Part shown: positions 22,760-30,569 of the stretch, piece after piece
Position numbering within the stretch: the first letter of the stretch is position 1
Layout of the letters: each line of letters starts with the position of its first letter
Assembly: GCA_021845665.1 (NCBI GenBank)
Contig: JAJZVO010000050.1
Coordinates: 1-33,058 of the forward strand
Length of the DNA stretch: 33,058 nt
Origin: Bacteroidota bacterium
GTDB lineage: Bacteria > Bacteroidota > Ignavibacteria > Kryptoniales > JAKASW01
Direction of reading: 5' to 3'
Made by a program: the position numbers and the translations under genes
The notes under the pieces: generated by a model
Told to the model about the DNA's origin: nothing
What the model saw: only the letters and a program-made list of their open reading frames with translations
Database searches by the model: none

Positions 22760-23332
22760 ATGGCGATCAATACGTTCATAGCTCTGCTACTCTTCATGGC
22801 GCCTCCTCAGGCCAAAATAACGAAGGCCCCCTTCCCTGAGCCGAAGATAATCAGCCACCTCCTCAGCTGGGGCTACACAGCTGTCGACCATCCCCGCAAG
22901 GTCGAGGCAATAATCATACACTCTTCATACAATGCGTTGACCGCAGACTCATTCAGCGTTGCCGGGGTCATCCGCGAATACAAGGAATACGGCGTTAGTC
23001 CGCATTATCTCATCTCACGGGATGGAACCATATACCAGCTCGTGAAGGACCGGAATATCGCCTACCAGGCAGGAAAGAGCCGCCTCCCAAACGGGATCAC
23101 GGATGTAAATGCGGTATCCATCGGAATCGAACTCATCAACACGCCGCACGACTCTCCAACCGCACAGCAGTACAATTCGCTGGCTTCCCTGGTGGCATGG
23201 CTCGAAAGCAAGTACCCCGTGAAATACGTTCTCGGACATAAGGACATAGCCCCCGGGAGAAAAACCGATCCGTGGAATTTTGACTGGAAGAAATTCGACG
23301 GGATGCTGCAGGAGCAGAAACGAATGAGGTAA
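22760..23332 (+). CDS. Secreted N-acetylmuramoyl-L-alanine amidase (amidase_2)
   Basis: 190 residues beginning with a short hydrophobic export signal (INTFIALLLFMAPPQA). The amidase_2/PGRP fold follows: His54 in IIIHSS, SPHYLISRDGTIYQLV (80-95), NAVSIGIEL (117-124), and LGHKDIAPGRKTDPWNFDW (158-176) with His160, Lys168 and Asp170, the usual zinc and catalytic residues. The enzyme cleaves the amide between muramic acid and the stem peptide of peptidoglycan and probably acts in the periplasm, in wall turnover or recycling. The ATG at 22760 gives a good signal sequence but no strong ribosome site. It stands alone and converges with the HAD gene. Confidence 0.9.
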   Translation: MAINTFIALLLFMAPPQAKITKAPFPEPKIISHLLSWGYTAVDHPRKVEAIIIHSSYNALTADSFSVAGVIREYKEYGVSPHYLISRDGTIYQLVKDRNIAYQAGKSRLPNGITDVNAVSIGIELINTPHDSPTAQQYNSLASLVAWLESKYPVKYVLGHKDIAPGRKTDPWNFDWKKFDGMLQEQKRMR

Positions 23333-23351
23333 ATGAAAGCCGATCACACAT

Positions 23352-23377
23352 GGCCGGGATAAGCACCCGGCCGTTTC
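23352..23377. terminator. Bidirectional hairpin between amidase and HAD genes
   Basis: Perfect GGCCGGG-ATAAGCA-CCCGGCC stem followed by GTTTC on the plus strand. The loop and stem echo the hairpin at 9505-9524. Confidence 0.5.
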
Positions 23378-23420
23378 AATATTCTATTGGTCCAACAATC
23401 CCCGAAGGGTCCTGCCGACG

Positions 23421-24092
23421 TTATTCCGTTGTTCCCTTGCTTCTTCCACCGGTGGCAGATACCGGTCGGCCCGCTCTCTTCCATTTGATTCCCCGTTTGT
23501 CGAACTCGGCGAAGAGCTCCTTATTGCCGACGAACTGGACTGCATCCCATCCCATTTTCTTTCCGCCGGCCACATACTCGGCGATATCGTCGACGTAGAA
23601 ATGCTCTGCAGGAGGGACACGGGTGAATTCCATGACCGCACGGTAAATTTTCTCTTCAGGCTTCACTGCGCCGACTTTATGCGAAAGCACGAGCTTGTCG
23701 AAGAGCTTCAGGAATTCATTCTTGCGCCATCCGAATCGCTCGTGGATATCGTTCGTGTTTGAAAGAAGCACGAGCCTGTAATTCTCCTTAAGAACGGGAA
23801 GCACGGCAACAAGGTCTGCATTTACACTGAACATGTCCGAATAAATCCTGATGAGTTGTTCCTTACCCACCTTATGATCGAGCACACCGAGAAGAATCTC
23901 CGTGAACTGGTCTGACGACATTTCACCGCGCTCATATTTCCTGTGGATATCGTAATTGTCCCTGTAGTACTGCGCGAACTTCTCGCCCAGCCCCTTTTCG
24001 ATTTTGTCCAACTTCTCCAAGATTACCTTGTAGTCGAACGGCAGCAGCACGTTGCCAAGATCGAATACCATAACTGAATATTTCTGATCCAT
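23421..24092 (-). CDS. HAD-family hydrolase, YihX-like
   Basis: 223-residue haloacid-dehalogenase-fold phosphatase. Motif I is MVFDLGNVLLPFD with nucleophile Asp11; the DLGNV form (no second Asp at +2) is that of YihX-type sugar phosphatases and related epoxide-hydrolase-N-like HADs. Motif II is LVLLSNTND, motif III is the Lys of VGAVKPEEKIY, and motif IV is FYVDDIAEYV. The helical cap lies between motifs I and II. It probably dephosphorylates a small sugar phosphate in the cytoplasm; the substrate is not determinable. The last ~20 residues (RPVSATGGRSKGTTE) are low-complexity. Divergent from the following gene. Confidence 0.88.
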   Translation of the reverse strand: MDQKYSVMVFDLGNVLLPFDYKVILEKLDKIEKGLGEKFAQYYRDNYDIHRKYERGEMSSDQFTEILLGVLDHKVGKEQLIRIYSDMFSVNADLVAVLPVLKENYRLVLLSNTNDIHERFGWRKNEFLKLFDKLVLSHKVGAVKPEEKIYRAVMEFTRVPPAEHFYVDDIAEYVAGGKKMGWDAVQFVGNKELFAEFDKRGIKWKRAGRPVSATGGRSKGTTE

Positions 24093-24150
24093 TTCCTGAT
24101 TACTCTCCGAAGATTTTAGTGATCGGGCCCTGTTCGCCGATCCATACTGA

Positions 24151-24179
24151 TTGACTTGTTAGAAATTGTTGTTTAGTTT
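24151..24179 (+). promoter_or_regulatory. Candidate promoter of the 24201 gene
   Basis: TTGACT (24151-24156), 17 bp, TAGTTT (24174-24179), with a start near 24186 and a weak GAGGT before the ATG at 24201. Confidence 0.45.
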
Positions 24180-24200
24180 TCTGTGAGGTAGCGATTATCA

Positions 24201-24899
24201 ATGATAAATAATACAAACGATCCGCATAAATTGGAAATAGGAGGCATCGTCTTCGTTCTCCTTATTTGCTCAATTGCAAGTGCGCAATCCATCAACCCAG
24301 AATCTCCGACAACACGTTTTGATTCAACCGCAGTGTGGCATCCGCCTGCCGACTTCAGGAAGGCATTTGATTCTAGGTGCGATACACTACGGGGTACCGC
24401 CTTTCAGGATTGTTTCCTGAAACTGATGAGAAAAATGGGGGCAACGCGGGAAGCGCTCGGTTTTGCCGAACTGACCGACACGACCGGTTACGTTCGTCGC
24501 CTTGTCAATGCGGGAACAGTCGACATTGCCTATGTGTGTTACCCCTTTCGCGCGAATGAAAATTATGGAGTAACTCTTGTTAACGGTCGACCCGGCATGA
24601 TCGATGTGGACGACTTTCAGTATGTCGACCTCACGTTGCTCAAGAAAGACACAACCTATCTGAACATCTTGAATGATTTTCCGGATGCCGCTGTCTGGCC
24701 GGGGGACAGGTATCTTTTTGACCAACCTGGTTATAAGACTCTGCCTGACGGCGGGCAGCGCTTCATCGTTGAATATATGCTCAAGAACGGCTGTCACGCG
24801 TGTGCCAACTTAGCGGCTGTGAGCTTCGCATTCGATTTCGACAGCGCGGGTAATTTCATAGGTACGCGCCTTGTCAGTGTGACAAGGTTGGGGCAATGA
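24201..24899 (+). CDS. Secreted protein of unknown function with a C-terminal CxxC
   Basis: 232 residues, not recognised. An N-terminal export signal (IGGIVFVLLICSIASAQ, cleavage near residue 29) implies a periplasmic or surface location. The mature part has a cysteine pair in FDSRCDTLRGTAFQDCF, a single cysteine in YVCYPFR, and GCHACAN near residue 198 in a thioredoxin-like CxxC spacing, although the surrounding fold is not evidently thioredoxin. VDVDDFQYVDLTLL-type strands and DFDSAGNFIGTRLVSV suggest a mixed alpha/beta domain. Neighbours diverge or converge, so context gives no role. Its own promoter is likely. Confidence 0.6.
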   Translation: MINNTNDPHKLEIGGIVFVLLICSIASAQSINPESPTTRFDSTAVWHPPADFRKAFDSRCDTLRGTAFQDCFLKLMRKMGATREALGFAELTDTTGYVRRLVNAGTVDIAYVCYPFRANENYGVTLVNGRPGMIDVDDFQYVDLTLLKKDTTYLNILNDFPDAAVWPGDRYLFDQPGYKTLPDGGQRFIVEYMLKNGCHACANLAAVSFAFDFDSAGNFIGTRLVSVTRLGQ

Positions 24900-24912
24900 C
24901 AGGCGACGAATC

Positions 24913-26814
24913 TCAATCCAGACTGTAACCTATCTCTAGGCTAATGCCCGTCGTCCCAGGCAGCAGGCGTGAAGACGCTCCGACGGAAATCTCCCTGCTA
25001 CGGCTGTATATGTCCCTGGAAATCTTTACGCTGGCGGTCAACGAACCATTGGCTTTCCAGCTGCCCAGCAAGAAAAGACGGGCACCGTCTCCGTAGAGGA
25101 CTGTAAACTCGGCAACATGAGGCAGATCCTTTTCGACGGTGTAAAAGGCAGCAGAGTATGAGTCTGTTCTATAGAAACAGATTCTGGCGGCAAGCTCAAT
25201 CCTTCCTGGATTCCAACCGGTATCGATGACCAAGAGCTCGCCTTTCTCACCGGACGATAGATAATTCCGCTCGATTCTTGATCTGAACGAGAAAGGTGCC
25301 GAAAATTTATGCCTGAAATCCAACCTAACCGTTTGTTTGGAACCTGCGATCACCGACAAGGCGGCTGGAATATCCACCGCCGGTATATACGAATCTTCCT
25401 TCGTCTTATATTTATAACGAATGTAAACAAGCGTGCTCGATCCATCGGACCTGTTTTTCCGACGCAATGTCAAATACGAGTCGGCAAAGATTTCTTCCCC
25501 ATCCCGTTCGGGCTTGCCGGAGCGCGACTTGATTGCAAACCTATCGTAATAGAGACCGAACTTCAGAAAATCGGTCGCGTGCATTGTGGTGCCGATATAG
25601 ACGCCGCTTTCGAGCGCGGATGGAAAGCTTTCTGAAAGAGGCCCGCTGTAGTTTTGAAGAATCCTCGATCTCAATTCGCGCAACCCCAGTGCAAACCTGG
25701 CATCGCCGTAATCGACGCCGAAGGTGGCATTGTACGAAAACGCTTTGTCGTAGAGGAGTTCGCCAGCAAAAGAGATATCGTCGAGTCTCAGTCTCGTGAA
25801 TGATTCAAGTGCAATAGACCGGTTCAGGTAGTCGTTTTGGAACTTATGGTCGTAGGAGAAGAGCGTGCCGGAAACCCCGGCGTTCAACTCTGGAGACTCA
25901 TAACGCAAGATTCCGCCGGCAATTTGCTCGAGAAGACTTTCACGGGGCGATTGTGATGGGAGGTGCAAACCCGAATAGTCCACGGACGTGACCGAGCCAG
26001 AATCGCTCACTACGGCGGAGAGACTCTTGCTCGAACCGAACACCGTAACCCGAAAAGGACCTGCTGGCAACTCGAATGCGACTCCTCTCATGAACTTGTT
26101 TTCGCCTTTGGATTGATAAGGCTTCAGAGAATTAGATCGCGACGTGAATAGCGGTGTTACCGCACCGGCAGATTTCGAGATCATGCCGCCGCGCGAGAAT
26201 AGCAAGCCGTTCCCCAGACTCAGCGTATAATCGCCTGCCACGATGTCCGAGAAACACCACAGACGTCCAATCCGAAGCGACAGTGAATAGAAATCCGCAT
26301 AGCTCGATTCTCCCGGATCCTTGTCTGTTACGGCAAAGGCTTTGAAGTCGCCGTAAACAATATTGAACCTCTGGAAATTCATTACGCCGTATTCGCCGTA
26401 CGACTTCTCAAAAAGTGGCGATCTTTGCAGTGAAACGCTTGCGTACGACATCACATTCAGGTTTAGTGTGCTTCGCATCGATATCACAGCCCGCCGCCTG
26501 AGCGATGACAGGATTTCGGTCGTCATCCCTTCTATATGGGAAAGATCATCAAACCTGCGGATGATCCCATCTCTCTTCCTGAAAGAGACGATCGAAGCGG
26601 CGCAAGTGGTACTCATTTCGGGTATCGAGAGGAGCTCATATTCCGAGGCCTCGTTGAGATCTACGGGGACAAACGTGTCGGCGACATCATCGGAATTCGT
26701 CAATACCGATTCGAGTATGTTTTCGTCTATGGCCTCTTCCTCGGCAGACTGTGCCGCGCAAATGCCAACTCCGAACGCCGACACAACGATTATCGAACAG
26801 ACTATTCCGCGCAT
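24913..26814 (-). CDS. Outer-membrane beta-barrel protein with N-terminal helix-hairpin-helix
   Basis: 633 residues with a signal peptide (MRGIVCSIIVVSAFGVGICAAQ). Residues ~50-110 read VDLNEASEYELLSIPEMSTTCAASIVSFRKRDGIIRRFDDLSHIEGMTTEIL, a ComEA/PulK-like double helix-hairpin-helix. Such domains bind DNA or pack in secretion pseudopilins. From ~115 on, alternating polar/hydrophobic strands (SLRIGRLWCFSDIVAGDYTLSLGNGLLF, TFGVDYGDARFALGLREL) and a final ISLEIGYSLD indicate an outer-membrane barrel. Members of this architecture are found in FCB genomes, but their function is not established to my knowledge. It follows the PorV-like gene by 35 bp, probably as one operon. DNA uptake or surface assembly are competing guesses. 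Confidence 0.72.
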   Translation of the reverse strand: MRGIVCSIIVVSAFGVGICAAQSAEEEAIDENILESVLTNSDDVADTFVPVDLNEASEYELLSIPEMSTTCAASIVSFRKRDGIIRRFDDLSHIEGMTTEILSSLRRRAVISMRSTLNLNVMSYASVSLQRSPLFEKSYGEYGVMNFQRFNIVYGDFKAFAVTDKDPGESSYADFYSLSLRIGRLWCFSDIVAGDYTLSLGNGLLFSRGGMISKSAGAVTPLFTSRSNSLKPYQSKGENKFMRGVAFELPAGPFRVTVFGSSKSLSAVVSDSGSVTSVDYSGLHLPSQSPRESLLEQIAGGILRYESPELNAGVSGTLFSYDHKFQNDYLNRSIALESFTRLRLDDISFAGELLYDKAFSYNATFGVDYGDARFALGLRELRSRILQNYSGPLSESFPSALESGVYIGTTMHATDFLKFGLYYDRFAIKSRSGKPERDGEEIFADSYLTLRRKNRSDGSSTLVYIRYKYKTKEDSYIPAVDIPAALSVIAGSKQTVRLDFRHKFSAPFSFRSRIERNYLSSGEKGELLVIDTGWNPGRIELAARICFYRTDSYSAAFYTVEKDLPHVAEFTVLYGDGARLFLLGSWKANGSLTASVKISRDIYSRSREISVGASSRLLPGTTGISLEIGYSLD

Positions 26815-26849
26815 CCAGCCCCCGCCGTTACGTCTCCTGCATTCTTCTT

Positions 26850-27737
26850 TTATCTCCCCTTCAGTGAATTTCTATATTTCTGTATTTGTTCAAATTCTGA
26901 ATTCCCATCGTTGCCGAATTCGAGAGAGACGCTGAACGAGTGTGTGGCCCCGAGTATCCGGTGGTACATGCCGCCATATCCTATTTCGAATCGGGAAAAC
27001 CTGAGCGACAGCCCGGCATTGATCGAATTCGCACCGCTTGCCGTCCCGGTCCTGAAGGTTATGAAATTGAACGGAGAGTATTCAGCCGCTATTCTCAATG
27101 CAGATGGAAAACCGATCTCTCTGTAGTAATCAAGTCCGATGTTCAGTTTTTCAGAGACGTAAGCGACTCCTGCCGCGAGGGCCTGCGGAAGCGGATCGTT
27201 CGATAAAGTCATAGTGCACGAATTTAGATTCGTGACACTGAATCCAGTAGAAAGATTTTCCGACACAAACACCCTCGCTCCAGCATCGATGCTCAGCGCG
27301 AGGCCGGACCCATAATCTTTTATAAATAAATGATTGAGGTTCGCATTCGAGCCCAAGAAGAGAAAGTCGTAGACAGGAAGGGATGAATTGAGGCTAAACA
27401 CGGTTTCGCGATAGAGTTCAAACCCGAAAGTGTGAACGGCAGCCGCGTAGTTTATGCCGAAGGAATTATTGCTTATGGAAATACCGGTCGATTTTATTTC
27501 CTGCAAACCGAAAATGGCGGGAGAAAAGAAAGCATCGATCTGACTTGTCTCTGAGGACCGTGCCGGGTTGTAATAGAAAGACCATGCCCCATCGCCGAAC
27601 GCGGTCAATGCACCCGAAGCGCCGAGCGCGCGGGTACCGAGAAACCTTCTTTCAAATCCGGCAAATGCCCGGTTCGACAAGCAAAAGGAGAACAACAGCA
27701 TGATCACGGCAAATGCCAAATGCCTTGGAGTGCTCAA
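26850..27737 (-). CDS. PorV/PorQ-type outer-membrane barrel protein
   Basis: 295 residues. A signal peptide (LAFAVIMLLFSFCLSNRAFA) is followed by RRFLGTRALGASGALTAFGDGAWSFYYNPA, the start typical of PorV/PorQ-like (UPF0164-related) barrels. The remainder is strand-rich (GINYAAAVHTFGFELYRE, LNIGLDYYREIGFPSALRIAAEY, INAGLSLRFSRFEIGYGG). PorV and PorQ are 14-stranded FadL-fold proteins of type IX secretion; more distant members have unknown roles. The TTG start at 27737 gives a full signal peptide and has AAGGA upstream; a downstream ATG at 27701 would cut into it. First gene of a pair with the HhH-barrel gene. Confidence 0.75.
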   Translation of the reverse strand: MSTPRHLAFAVIMLLFSFCLSNRAFAGFERRFLGTRALGASGALTAFGDGAWSFYYNPARSSETSQIDAFFSPAIFGLQEIKSTGISISNNSFGINYAAAVHTFGFELYRETVFSLNSSLPVYDFLFLGSNANLNHLFIKDYGSGLALSIDAGARVFVSENLSTGFSVTNLNSCTMTLSNDPLPQALAAGVAYVSEKLNIGLDYYREIGFPSALRIAAEYSPFNFITFRTGTASGANSINAGLSLRFSRFEIGYGGMYHRILGATHSFSVSLEFGNDGNSEFEQIQKYRNSLKGR

Positions 27738-27838
27738 GCCTTCTATCCTTCTTTTTCAATGAAGCTATAAAGAAAATGCGGATCAGGCTTTAATGCGATT
27801 GTTAGTTTTGTCCTACGGTGAACCGGCTGATGAACCAA

Positions 27839-27872
27839 AGGGGAGCCCCAGGTAAAATTCCCAGGGCTCTCC
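27839..27872 (-). terminator. Terminator hairpin after the porD-like gene
   Basis: GGGGAGCCCCAGG-TAAAATT-CCCAGGGCTCTCC pairs over about 13 bp with wobbles. It lies 17 bp beyond the stop, with a short CTTTGG tail on the minus strand. Confidence 0.55.
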
Positions 27873-27888
27873 GATCTCTATCACTAGA

Positions 27889-28770
27889 TCAATTCAGGTA
27901 CTTGGCGTATGTAGACTGGTGTGCCTGATCTACTATCGAGAGCTTCTGTAGGATTGCCTTATCCGGATATCCCACAAGAGCGTTTGCTATTTCCTGGTAC
28001 TTAGCATCGAAGAAAACTCTGATCAGGGTGCTCCGCGTCCCCGATTGCAAAACCAGGTTTGCTATGCTATTCAGCGCTTTCGCGATCGTTGCCTGAGCGC
28101 TGTCCCGCTGAGTGCTCAGCAAATCTATCCCGTTATATTCGTATTCGTAAAACGCTTTCCTGAAAACATCGTATTTACCTGAAAGGACTTCATTCACGAG
28201 TGAATACCTTGAATAGCTTCCGGATGATGTCGGCTGCCATCCTTGTGAATATGTCGAGTTTTGACCCTGCGCCACTATGTTCGAGGCATCCTGGAAATAT
28301 TTCGTTCCGCCCATGGGATCGTATGAATCGTAATCGAAACCGAGGATCATGTACATATAATAGTCTATGAAACCGGTGAGCGAGTTGAAATGGAACTGGT
28401 CATGAAGAAGCGGCTGGCCTTTCGTATACGCAAATTGCCAGGCATTATCCATGACGCGCAGCATTGGGGAAACGCTGCTCGACTTGTAAACGGGGCGCTG
28501 GCTTCCTACGAATGCCTGCGCGGTATAAACACCGTTAGATCCGGACATGAGATAAATATTCATAGTGACCTGTATCTTCGGCCCCCTGAAGTCCTGTCCC
28601 GTCCACTGGTAAGTGTTAATGTAATTCTGGATCGCGGGTCCAAGATCCGTTACATTCTCTCTATCCGTGCCGCCGAGGGCGTCGTAGTTCAATGTGACAG
28701 TAGCATTGATCTCCTGTGCAGCTGCAATGGAGAAAGAAGCGAAAGTTAACAGCAATACGAGCCATTTCAT
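27889..28770 (-). CDS. porD: DUF4835 family protein (PorD-like, type IX secretion-associated)
   Basis: 293 residues from the ATG at 28770, which follows GGAGGA. Signal peptide MKWLVLLLTFASFSIAAAQ, then INATVTLNYDALGGTDRENVTDL, a central QFHFNSLTGFIDYYMYMILGFDYDSYDPMGG and a C-terminal ANALVGYPDKAILQKLSIVDQAH. The DYDSYDPMGG...F..A..I and final segments are the recurring features of DUF4835/PorD proteins as I recall them. PorD is required for type IX secretion in Porphyromonas, but its exact part is unclear, and no core T9SS genes (porK-N, sov) lie in this window. It is well separated from the PorV-like pair by the terminator at 27839-27872. Confidence 0.75.
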   Translation of the reverse strand: MKWLVLLLTFASFSIAAAQEINATVTLNYDALGGTDRENVTDLGPAIQNYINTYQWTGQDFRGPKIQVTMNIYLMSGSNGVYTAQAFVGSQRPVYKSSSVSPMLRVMDNAWQFAYTKGQPLLHDQFHFNSLTGFIDYYMYMILGFDYDSYDPMGGTKYFQDASNIVAQGQNSTYSQGWQPTSSGSYSRYSLVNEVLSGKYDVFRKAFYEYEYNGIDLLSTQRDSAQATIAKALNSIANLVLQSGTRSTLIRVFFDAKYQEIANALVGYPDKAILQKLSIVDQAHQSTYAKYLN

Positions 28771-28956
28771 GTGTCGTTCCTCCGCGTCCAATTTAGCTTC
28801 AGCCTGCCAACAAGGCAACTAATTGCACCCTACCTGCCAGCTATGAACGAAAAATAATATAACATGAATCTCTTGCCAAAAAGGGGCGATCTCCTTACTT
28901 TTATCGGAAATTTGTGGCAAGTGATTATGATGAACAAAACAAATAAGGAGGAATTA

Positions 28957-29682
28957 ATGCCGAGAACTTTAAAGATTGCCGGAATCCTGGCAACTGCTGC
29001 GGTGCTGCTTGCCGGCTGCTCAAAGAGTTCCAGCCCAACTTCTGCTTCTTCAGCAAACGCACCAAATCTCTCCGCTCCGGTTTTCAAAGGACCAGGAACG
29101 AACGCTGCAGGGGCGGACACAAGTTATGGGGCTCTGACAGTGAACGGTTTGGCCGCAACCTTCAGCGGTGTTTCGGCCGGATACACTGCGCTCTTCACTC
29201 AGGCGGGAACTCCGAAGCAGTCCGGCAGCACGTGGACGTGGTCAATCAACGGTTCAGGATACACCATTACATTCAGCGCCACGAAGAGCGACACCACATA
29301 CCAGTGGACAGACATCATTAATGGCAACTACCAGGGGACGTCCTACAGCAACTGGACAGCCTTCGCGGGTGCTGAAACCGAGAGCGGGTCGAACGGCAAT
29401 TGGACATTATATAACCAGAACGCAAAAACCATGTTCGCACAGGTAAGCTGGACGACAGATGCCAGCGGTAACCTGACAGGTAACATTGTGACCTATGATT
29501 CCACCGGTGCTCAATCCGGGAAATATGTGTTCGTTAATGACAAGGATAACAGCGGTTCGCTCGAACAGTACACCACGGGAACCAATCCGATCCTGAAAGT
29601 TGTCTGGACCTCAAGCGGCACAGGCCAATGGTGGGAATATGACGATCAGGGGGATATAATAAGGTCAGGCAGCTGGTCTTGA
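28957..29682 (+). CDS. Lipoprotein of unknown function, rich in Thr/Ser/Trp
   Basis: 241 residues. The ATG at 28957 is preceded by AAGGAGG. An upstream in-frame ATG at 28864 would add a non-signal tail and is not favoured. The signal MPRTLKIAGILATAAVLLAGC ends in lipobox LAGC, lipidated Cys21, followed by a Ser/Thr/Ala-rich linker. The mature domain is made of short strands with regular tryptophans and tyrosines (STWTWSINGSGYTITFSATKSDTTYQWT, NWTLYNQNAKTMFAQVSW) and ends WWEYDDQGDIIRSGSWS. This looks like a beta-sheet or meander surface protein. No family recognised. Followed at once by a strong terminator; divergent from porD. Confidence 0.75.
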   Translation: MPRTLKIAGILATAAVLLAGCSKSSSPTSASSANAPNLSAPVFKGPGTNAAGADTSYGALTVNGLAATFSGVSAGYTALFTQAGTPKQSGSTWTWSINGSGYTITFSATKSDTTYQWTDIINGNYQGTSYSNWTAFAGAETESGSNGNWTLYNQNAKTMFAQVSWTTDASGNLTGNIVTYDSTGAQSGKYVFVNDKDNSGSLEQYTTGTNPILKVVWTSSGTGQWWEYDDQGDIIRSGSWS

Positions 29683-29716
29683 TCTGTCATAGGTAGAAAT
29701 TGAAGAGATGCTGTTG

Positions 29717-29749
29717 GTAGCCGTCCGGTTCATCGGATGGCTACTTTTG
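29717..29749 (+). terminator. Rho-independent terminator of the lipoprotein gene
   Basis: GTAGCC.TCCG-GTTCAT-CGGA.GGCTAC stem followed by TTTTGTG, 35 bp after the stop. Confidence 0.75.
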
Positions 29750-29789
29750 TGAGACAGCCTCTTTTCTTCGCAGCCCAGAACTACCTGTT

Positions 29790-30560
29790 CTACTTCTTTC
29801 CTCCGGCTTTCTTATCATCGTCTCTTGAGAGGAACGGCGTCAGCAAATCTATCGGCACCGGGAAGAATGTCGTGGTGTTGTTCTTAGTCGCAATCTCCGA
29901 CATTGTCTGGAGGAACCTCAATTGAACCGCGGTCGGGAATTCTCCGATGACTTTTGCGGCATCCGCAAGCTTCTGTGATGCCTGGAACTCTCCTTCTGCG
30001 TTTATGACCTTCGCCCGACGATTTCTCTCGGCTTCAGCCTGGCGCGCCATGGCGCTCTGCATCTCGACCGGAAGGTCGATTTGTTTCACTTCAACGTTCG
30101 CTACTTTTATACCCCATGGCTCGGTGTGGCTATCGATTATGGACTGCAGCTCCTTGTTGATTTTGTCCCTCGCAGAAAGAAGCTCATCCAGGTCTGACTG
30201 CCCGATCACGCTGCGCAGCGTCGTTTGCGACATCTGGCTTGTCGCGAATAAATAATCCTCGACCTCCACGACAGCCTTTCGTGCTTCCATCACCCTGAAA
30301 TAAATCACCGCGCTCACCTTCACCGATACATTGTCCTTCGTGATTATGTCCTGAGGTGGAACGTCGAGGGCGATCGTCCGGAGGCTGATGCGTACCATCT
30401 TATCGATTATCGGTATCAGGATTATCAGGCCGGGGCCTTTAGATTCGATGAGCCTTCCAAGTCTGAATATCACTGCGCGTTCGTATTCCTTCAGAATCTT
30501 TATCGCGCTGAGCAGGAAGAAAATTACGAAGATTACAATAATAGCTAAGACTGCAGGCAT
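29790..30560 (-). CDS. Slipin (stomatin/SPFH-domain membrane protein)
   Basis: 256 residues. An N-terminal membrane anchor ([19 protein letters not shown]) is followed by the SPFH/Band-7 domain: [56 protein letters not shown], and the [37 protein letters not shown] region. A helical [24 protein letters not shown] coil drives oligomerisation. Slipins organise membrane microdomains and are substrates or partners of NfeD-type proteases. It lies 9 bp after the nfeD stop, the conserved slipin-nfeD pairing. Both ends look complete. Confidence 0.93.
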   Translation of the reverse strand: MPAVLAIIVIFVIFFLLSAIKILKEYERAVIFRLGRLIESKGPGLIILIPIIDKMVRISLRTIALDVPPQDIITKDNVSVKVSAVIYFRVMEARKAVVEVEDYLFATSQMSQTTLRSVIGQSDLDELLSARDKINKELQSIIDSHTEPWGIKVANVEVKQIDLPVEMQSAMARQAEAERNRRAKVINAEGEFQASQKLADAAKVIGEFPTAVQLRFLQTMSEIATKNNTTTFFPVPIDLLTPFLSRDDDKKAGGKK

Positions 30561-30569
30561 AATAGCCTC

